The translations under genes were made by a program, and so were the position numbers. Of a stretch of 64,000 bases of DNA, positions 57,801-64,000 are shown piece by piece. The DNA is from Atriophallophorus winterbourni (Eukaryota; Platyhelminthes; Trematoda; Plagiorchiida; Microphallidae): assembly GCA_013407085.1 (NCBI GenBank), contig JACCGJ010000240.1, forward strand, positions 1 through 64,000. Reading direction: 5' to 3'. The first letter of the stretch is position 1. Each line of letters opens with the position of its first letter. A model generated the notes under the pieces. That model had not been told where the DNA came from. It made no database searches and was given only the letters and a program-made list of their open reading frames with translations.

Positions 57801-59310
57801 TCCTGCCTGACTAACCTCCTTAGCTTTCTCAATGCTGCCACTAAAAGGATGGATGAAGGGAAGCCTGTCGAAGCCCTCTACCTAGACTTCAGCAAGGCTT
57901 TCGATTCCGTAAATCACCGCCTTCTAGAGATTAAGCTTGCAGCCAAAGGCATACGGGGTAGTCTAATTGCTTGGATAAAGGCCTTTCTTACAGGTAGGAC
58001 ATTCCGAGTGAGAGTAGGATCTACGCTGTCGAATCAAACCGACGTGATCAGTGGTGTACCCCATGGTTCGGTACTTGGTACTCTTCTATTCCTGATTTTC
58101 ATCGATGACTTGTCCTCTGAATTGAAGTGCCCATGCTTCATTTTCGCGGATGATGTGAAATTCTTCGGATCTACGGATGAAGATACCTTGATGCACGACC
58201 TTGAGCGGGTCATAAACTGGTCATACAGTGCGATCTCCAACTGAACCTAGATAAGAGCCAACTCTTGTCAACACTGTTTGTTAAGATTTCGGTCCAGGTG
58301 GCGGGGAATTCCCTGAGTGTTAACGAAACAGTGTGTTAAGGATTTCGGTGTACTGGTTAGGGCTGACTTGAAATGGGAGGACCAATGTGCCGCTGCGGCT
58401 CAGCGTGCACGCAAGGTACTTTTTCGGCTGAAATCAGTGCTATCGAGCAGAAGACCCGATGTATTCCTGCCACTGTACAAGGCATTAGTTCGGCCGCATC
58501 TTGGATACTGTGTTCAGCCGTGGTGTCCTTACTACAAAAAGGACATCCTTCGACTTGAAAGCGTACAGCGCCTCGCAAATCGCATGATTGAAGGTCAGCG
58601 AAGGAAATCGTACGCTGTGCGCCTAATGTTCCTCGATCTTTTCTCTCTTAGGCGCCGTCGTTCAAGAGGTGACTTAATAGATACCTTTAGGATCTCGAAG
58701 GGTTTGAGTGGCGTGCAAATGAACGACTTCTTTACCTTAAGCCCCGAGCTTGGCACCCGGGGCCACTCACTTGAAATTTCTAACAAACGATGTCGGCTAG
58801 AGTCCAGGAAACACTTTTTCAGCCTTAGGGTTGTTAACTTCTGGAACATTCTTCCAGAAGAACTTATATCCTGCAGTACCGTGTCTAGGTTTAAGCAGGG
58901 TTTGGACCGCAACTCGGGTAAGTTGTTTCCCGAATACTCTCCTTAATTGCTATACAAGCTTGGGTTTTTCATCTTTTAGCGTTATCCCGTAAATAAAGTG
59001 AGGGCTAGAGTTCTCTGTGTTTTTTATTTTTATTATACACAATGCTACTTCAGCTGACCTCTCACCGTGCTGGCGAAGAGAAACTGCTTTTTCTTTTTCC
59101 AGCATCGGCTATAACGCGGTGCTTCCTAAGTTCAACAAAGATAATTTCTTGGCTTCGCGATCGGCGAAGATTTCAAATAGACAAAAGAATAAACGTTTTG
59201 GCAGTGGTGGGTGCTTCTCTGCAGCTTTCCACCGAAAGAAATTCTGGACGCTCGATTGGCTTGTTAGCCACATACTGTCCTGTGCAAACTGAAATGAACT
59301 GACATATATA
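54806..59310 (+). mobile_element. CR1-like LINE, plus-strand near-complete copy
   Basis: ORF1 starts at 54806 with a PHD-like finger (CGKKVAKGIECNACKR, CSDC) but has an in-frame TGA right after CNACKR; it continues in pieces to 56144 (RMVGMKPSTLTVRVHRVGRW). ORF2: endonuclease start 56168-56431, then 56475-58244 with LGDFNLPDIDWPVP, GKSDHVMISFE, the RT blocks QHGFIKGRSCLTNLL, LDFSKAFDSVNHRLL and SGVPHGSVLGTL, and the catalytic FADDVKFFG. A shift near 58230 is followed by the C-terminal domain 58317-58946 (GYCVQPWCPYYKKDI). The 3' tail (59048-59310) ends in TGAAATGAACTGA. Catalytic motifs are intact, but stops and shifts make it non-autonomous. Confidence 0.88.
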
Positions 59311-59324
59311 GGGGAGTTCAGCAA

Positions 59325-59660
59325 CGGCTATGTTCTCATATCAGATCGTATCATATCTACGCTTTTTCTCAAATTATCATATTTCTTGCACAGACTGCAG
59401 CTTGATATAGAAACCCTTAGTGTTTCAATTTTAGATTTTGTATTTAAGGGTTTTATCTGATCAAAAAAGCTTTTATATGGAATGTGACCTTGACAAGCAA
59501 AGTTGCTGCACATTTGAAGTTATTTTCACTTGCATGTTATTTATATTATATCTATGAGATCTGCGGTTAATATACAGCTATTAAACCTTTATTTTTATAT
59601 ATTCTCAGAATACCACTTTTGTACTACCTAATATTTCCGAATACCTTAAAGTTGTCGCGT
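59325..59660. other. No recognisable feature
   Basis: AT-rich spacer between two LINE-tail copies. Confidence 0.35.
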
Positions 59661-59667
59661 TATGACC

Positions 59668-59870
59668 TCAGCTGACCTCTCACCGTGCTGGTGAGGAGAA
59701 ACTGCCTTTTCTTTTTTCCAGCATCGATTATTGCGCGTTGCTGTCCTACTACTATCCTACTACTACAACGCCTGGCACCGCGATCATCAGAGATTGCAAA
59801 CAGAGAAGAAAGAAAATTACCTTTTGGCAGTGCATCGATTATAGCGCGGGGTAGGGCTGACGATATTTAC
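59668..59870 (+). repeat. Truncated LINE 3'-tail copy
   Basis: Starts cagctgacctctcaccgtgc, matching 59051 onward, then diverges after ccagcatcg. A short cctactacta duplication lies within. It lacks the (TGAAC)n end. Confidence 0.65.
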
Positions 59871-59900
59871 ACAAACGCTGTAGTTTGTGTGAATGAATGA

Positions 59901-59998
59901 TTTTAGCCAATCAAATAACCGACCAATCAAAGCTGACGAAATTGTCACAAAATCATTCAGAATAATTTTAGCCAATCCAATAACCGACCAATCAGATG
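59901..59998. repeat. Two-unit direct repeat with four CCAAT boxes
   Basis: Two units 65 bp apart each contain two CCAAT pentamers 16 bp apart (59907, 59923, 59972, 59988). The spacing is identical in both units. CCAAT is the NF-Y binding core; whether it acts as a promoter here is unknown, since no gene starts nearby. Confidence 0.5.
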
Positions 59999-59999
59999 T

Positions 60000-60509
60000 T
60001 AATGAACGAAAGCTCAAGGTTTTGTGGTTTGTGTATATTATGAAAAACAAATTTATTTGGTGCGATTACTTACAAATCAAAAGTAGACAGGCCTGATAGC
60101 CAAGAAAGTTAAACTGAAAATTCGGGTTGTCTATAGCAAAGCTCGTTTGAATGGCAGGATTAGTAAATATGCACGAGTATCGATTTTGTTGTACGGTCTA
60201 ATAACGCAATATGCTATACTTAATCTATCTGTGAAATGTCATGGTATATAAGTTTAAAAAGGAGAATACAGAGCTAACAGCCGTTGATATGTAATACAAT
60301 TATCGAGTGCATTGAAATAATAGTTAAATCGTGTTAGACAAATCACAACTACGCATATGTGATTCCTGTGAAACAATCGTTTTTTATAATGTTGACTTTC
60401 ATTGAGAGTTAACTGCTTACACATTCAGATCCGATTTAGGATTAACTATTATCAAATTGACGCAAGAAATTGTCCATAAACAAAAAAGTTCAATAAATGT
60501 AGTTGTGGA
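60000..60509. other. No recognisable feature
   Basis: AT-rich; no supported frame. Confidence 0.35.
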
Positions 60510-60815
60510 TCAATATGGAATTGCACGTTCTAGCGTACCTATGAATGTTCCGACTAATCCATGTCTGGGTGTAGTAAACATATGCTGGTAACCAAGCGAA
60601 TGTAGCCACTGATTAACAGGTGAACCAGAGACGTCGGTCGCGTTATCACACACGACAGTTGCGAGGCTTAAATGTTCGTAACTAGAGAATTTTGAATTCC
60701 GACTTTGCTTGAGTAATAAGGTATACACCTGGCCATATGTGGCGAGTGTTTTAATAACAATCAATAATATTGAATCAATTGATACGTCTGTTATCCTTAT
60801 ATCCTTAATATTCAT
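60510..60815 (-). mobile_element. Ty3/gypsy integrase relic
   Basis: The frame includes VVCDNATDVSGSPVNQWLHS, then LGYQHMFTTPRH and FIGTLERAI, which follow the order of the integrase core (D of the DNG box, then the region ending in the catalytic E). Glycine is replaced in the DNG box and the frame is short, so it is a dead fragment. The orientation is opposite to the gag relic at 61.5 kb. Confidence 0.6.
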
Positions 60816-60904
60816 TTAATGTTTGTATTTTGCGGTCTGCCTAGAGCAAGTTTCATTCCGAAAAACAAATTCAAGTTTTCTCGACAATTTTGTCCACTAC
60901 GGAA

Positions 60905-61110
60905 CATTTCCATGTTGACCTCAACGTATCAAGTTGACGGTCAATTTAGATCAGGTTACATTCAGAATAACAACTTTCTGTCGGCCAGTGTGTTTACTTC
61001 CTAACACCCCATGTTGACCTCAAGGGTTGGCAACACGTTTAGCCTTACCGTCCACTGGATTTTCAAACCGAGCCGGAACATTCCCATGTTGACCTCAATG
61101 GTTTGCAACA
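60905..61110. repeat. Three short direct repeats
   Basis: The sequence catgttgacctcaa occurs three times (about 60911, 61011 and 61086), twice preceded by ggaacattt/ccc and followed by variable ggtttgcaac-like sequence. Possibly part of an LTR or leader of the gypsy relic. Confidence 0.5.
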
Positions 61111-61441
61111 AGCTTAGACTCTCGGCTGGTAGTATACCATAGTCTGTACTTTTATTTAAGGTCATATCTAAATCAAACGTAGAAGCAACAACAAATCAAC
61201 GCATATGAATCTTGTAGGAAAAGTAAACTATTTTCATGAAAGTGGATAACGTTGTACGACCACTGAGACGCATATAGCGTATTAACGGAATGTGTTATAT
61301 TATAACTGTAGATAAATCATTTTGTATACTAGTGTATTTGGATAGAATTCAACGATAATCTTGCAGGAAAAATGAAAGAATCTTATCGTGAAATTAAATC
61401 CGGATAAATGTTGATTGTACTGGATACACTGTAAAGCATGT

Positions 61442-61482
61442 ACCGTCTGTTTGCTGTCAGCAGGTGGAGACGGTAAGATGAG
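61442..61482 (-). repeat. Degraded hammerhead-like repeat
   Basis: Homologous to 4207-4253 (shared minus-strand gtctccacctg), but with the core reduced to CTGCTGA and no GAAAC. Confidence 0.35.
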
Positions 61483-61519
61483 ATTCAGCGAGCCTTATAT
61501 CAGTTGATGAGTGGTACGC

Positions 61520-61930
61520 CAAAAGAAATTAATCATCAAATTAATGCTGACACTCAAACTGTTTTGTTCGGAACCTCTAGATCTAAACCTCAGTCCCGCA
61601 ACCGACCACAGCGACAAAGTGATTCTGATGTCAAATCAGACAGAGTAAGCTAATTCGGCAAAAGTAAGTCTAATTTTGACAATCAGAAGTTTGTCAAATG
61701 TGCATCTTGCGGCAAGTTACATTCTCGATTTACTTGTTCATTTCGTAATGCAAAATGTTTTAAGTGTGGTACACTTGGACATATTCAGTCAGTTTGTCGA
61801 AATTCTAAGACATGTTATGTGCATGGTAATGGTACAAAGTCATCAATGTTGAAAATCAAATCAGCTCACTATCTTTATCAGTGTCACCATCCATAGTGTC
61901 TCATATTCGTAAACGTATATATTCAGTAGT
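61520..61930 (+). mobile_element. Ty3/gypsy gag relic with two zinc knuckles
   Basis: The plus strand reads CASCGKLHSRFTC and FRNAKCFKCGTLGHIQSVC (61695-61800): a short-spaced first knuckle and a canonical CX2CX4HX4C second knuckle, typical of gag proteins of flatworm gypsy elements of the CsRn1/Boudicca kind. Upstream is a basic, polar stretch with one stop; downstream, after a frameshift, SLSLSVSPSIVSHIRKRIYS leads toward the protease. No LTR or polymerase was found. Confidence 0.7.
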
Positions 61931-62940
61931 TCTTAGCTTTACTCTCTCGTCTTAAACATTATAACGTGAAACCAGTGTCAATATGCCGTCACCGATTTAA
62001 GGCTGATATTCTGTGTGGTGAAATTATTACATACACTGTAATCTCTCAGCCTGAGACTGTCTTTCGATTCAAGCGAGTGAAGGGGTGACGCGTTCGCACA
62101 AACTCGCAATCTTATTGGACGAAAGTGCGCGTCTTGTACAGGCTAGCAGACTACAGGGGGCGAATGAAACTAAACGCTCTACCACATTTAGTGAGAGGGG
62201 AGCTACTGGGAAATTATTGGTCTATCTCACACAGCATGCGCGGTTAGTGAACGCACAATGTCATGAAGAAATATTTATGAGTCACAAGCTACCTGATAGT
62301 TCAAAAAGCTAACTGAATTCCATGCAGCTTCACTAATGGAACGTTTTCCACGATGCACAATCAGCTAAGAGAGCAACAATTCACTCGTCTCAACACAACA
62401 CATTTTTATCGCATTTGATCGCACTATGAAATATGGCCATGTTTAATTTACTGCCTTAGGTTAAGAAAGCCAATGGATGGGAAATAAAATATATATTTTG
62501 AAATTTGTTGAACAGCAAGTTGTGTTTCAGTAAACCTTCTATTCCTTGTATTCCTTGCCTATAACAATTTTTATTTTTTAGCCGTACGATGTTCTCCCTC
62601 ATATTGCTCGTTGGATATAATTCGAAGCAGTAGGTTTTACCGAAAAGGATAAAAGAATCAAGATCATTGATGTGTAAACGATTGTCAGCCGTTCAAGCTT
62701 TTTAGCGAGAGTGTTGGTTCAGTTCCCTAAAAGAACACCACACACGGCATCACGGTAAAACATACTTATGGATAAAAACTTACATGTGGAATGTATTCAC
62801 CGGTGTATTGATTCACGTACAAAGAATCACATTTTCAAACGATTCCAGAAACGCAGACAACGAGTTCGAATCCCAACGCTAATTACTGGACACTAAAACT
62901 CATCATAAATAGATTAAATCATAGTTAACTGGGTAAAATT
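61931..62940. other. No recognisable gene
   Basis: Possible decayed continuation of the gypsy element to about 62085. A box B-like 'gagttcgaatccc' lies at 62862 without a convincing partner box A. Confidence 0.35.
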
Positions 62941-62951
62941 ATATTAAAAAT

Positions 62952-63786
62952 TCATTCAAATTTTTGCATGCAATCGAAGCACCACTTATAAGTCACTAAT
63001 GGGGGAATAATTAAACAGTGGAGATGATACCATTGGTTACAATAAGGGCATTGCTCCCATTCTATTGTTTTTCCAGCAAATTCCGGTGGTTCATCAGAAC
63101 CACACTGACCACATACTTGATCGTGGCCTGAGAACTCATACAGATCTACTGGAGGTAGTCGAGAGGTGGATGGGATTGGGTTGTGAGAAGAAGCTGCCCG
63201 TCCACGATCGTTGATCCGGCCATCGTGAACGCCTAATACCCGAACAACGTTGCCTTCCACAGCGGGAATCGTTGCTTCTTCGTCGTAACTGGCTACCGGA
63301 GACGATATCTGACGGTTGACGTCACTGGGCTCTATATTCAATAATGTTTCCACTGGAAGAGTGTCATAACGTAGGGACGCGAGTGGCATATTGCCAAGGT
63401 CTAATGTTAAAGTGAACGGAGGCATTGGACAAGGACCAGTCGTATTTAAGAAGTTATTCATACTACGCATGAACAGATTGAAGTATGGTGGCTCTAATTT
63501 GCGGCGCAAACGATTTATTAAATCTTCTGCGTAAGATTGACCAGATGAAAACACGCGATTAGTTCGCCTAAGAACGTCCGCAGAAGAAAATTCTACTGGC
63601 ATTACGTCATTAGTACTCCTTAACCAGCGCTTGGAAAGCGGGAGTGACGACACATCAAAGTTTTTCAATATTGCCGCAGCAAGCACGTGCCTACATGGCA
63701 AACATTGATCAACGAAAAAGGTACATGTGCACTTCCAATTTAAGCAGCACACCCCCAAACCCGCGAGTCCCTAACAAGAACCATAA
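62952..63786 (-). CDS. SWIM and PHD zinc-finger protein segment, probably transposase-derived (5'-partial)
   Basis: On the minus strand, after an acceptor-like ttcttgttag at 63787, the frame opens with CCLNWKCTCTFFVDQ and CLPCRHVLAAAI, a SWIM finger (CxC...CxH). SWIM domains lie near the end of MULE-type transposases and in ZSWIM proteins. A linker of about 180 residues follows (SYAEDLINRLRRKL; basic and helical), then a C-terminal PHD-type finger: CGQC, CPYCNQWYHLHC and WCFDC, giving C4HC3. The frame ends at TGA 62952. There is no ATG before the SWIM domain (the open frame reads from TTG at 63758), so this is the 3' exon of a longer gene or a 5'-truncated element. No stop or shift breaks the 268-codon frame, so it may still be constrained. 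The function is inferred. Confidence 0.6.
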
Positions 63787-64000
63787 TTTCCGTTGAGCCT
63801 ACTATAGTAACTCTTGAAGCAGTTACGTTTGCGGATATGAGGTCTACGGCGTATGGCATAAGAAGATCGCACAGGGAATCTAATTCCGAGTGGTTGGGGA
63901 ACGCGAACCCGCCTCATGCTATTCGAATAAATTTCGCGTTGTCGGTGCCAGATAAGATACCCAACACCGATTTGGGATATCCGAATGGCCTCCCATATAG
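63787..64000. other. Right edge, no feature assigned
   Basis: Would hold the intron or upstream sequence of the SWIM/PHD gene. Nothing is recognisable within the bases available. Confidence 0.35.

Noticed and set aside
62855..62885. Box B-like gagttcgaatccc as a tRNA gene
   Set aside because: No matching box A or cloverleaf could be built upstream.

Overview
This is a repeat-rich animal nuclear window, most likely from a parasitic flatworm, probably a trematode (moderate confidence). Supporting evidence: CR1-type and RTE-type LINE relics; a Ty3/gypsy relic with a double zinc knuckle of the kind seen in CsRn1/Boudicca-like flatworm elements; a spliced gene with 34-nt and 28-nt introns, as in the 5' parts of fluke genes; and hammerhead-like motifs of the Penelope-element type. 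Species cannot be named from the sequence.

Two intact genes dominate the left quarter: a head-to-head pair of intronless two-pore channel (TPC) paralogues, at 337-2673 on the minus strand (778 aa) and 11277-13574 on the plus strand (765 aa). Both have two six-segment repeats, a basic phosphoinositide-type cluster, a near-canonical EF-hand loop between the repeats and an unusual second filter. The 8.6 kb between them holds LINE debris, including two copies of one LINE's zinc-finger ORF1 and 5' region. TPCs are endolysosomal Na+/Ca2+ channels gated by PI(3,5)P2 and, through accessory proteins, NAADP.

From 16.4 to 18.7 kb there is an RTE-like LINE relic. Between 32.7 and 21.1 kb on the minus strand I could assemble a previously split, multi-exon protein gene from splice signals and matching codon phases; its function is unknown. 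Its introns contain a short SINE-like family (copies with 11-14 bp target-site duplications), an RTE 3' relic, a hammerhead-like motif and a 1000-N gap whose two edges carry the same sequence.

From 32.7 kb to the right end the window is mostly retroelements: a relatively young CR1-like LINE in minus (33.1-37.3 kb) and plus (54.8-59.3 kb) copies, several solitary copies of its 3' tail ending in (TGAAC)n, a U6 snRNA fragment embedded among those tails, older LINE families (39-41, 42.6-44.7, 50.8-54.7 kb), an RTE relic (47-50 kb), gypsy relics (46.1 and 60.5-61.9 kb), and at the right edge a SWIM plus PHD zinc-finger coding segment that looks transposase-derived. No CRISPR array, operon or bacterial feature is present. 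Several apparent reading frames begin with TTG or GTG; for this eukaryotic sequence I used the first ATG.
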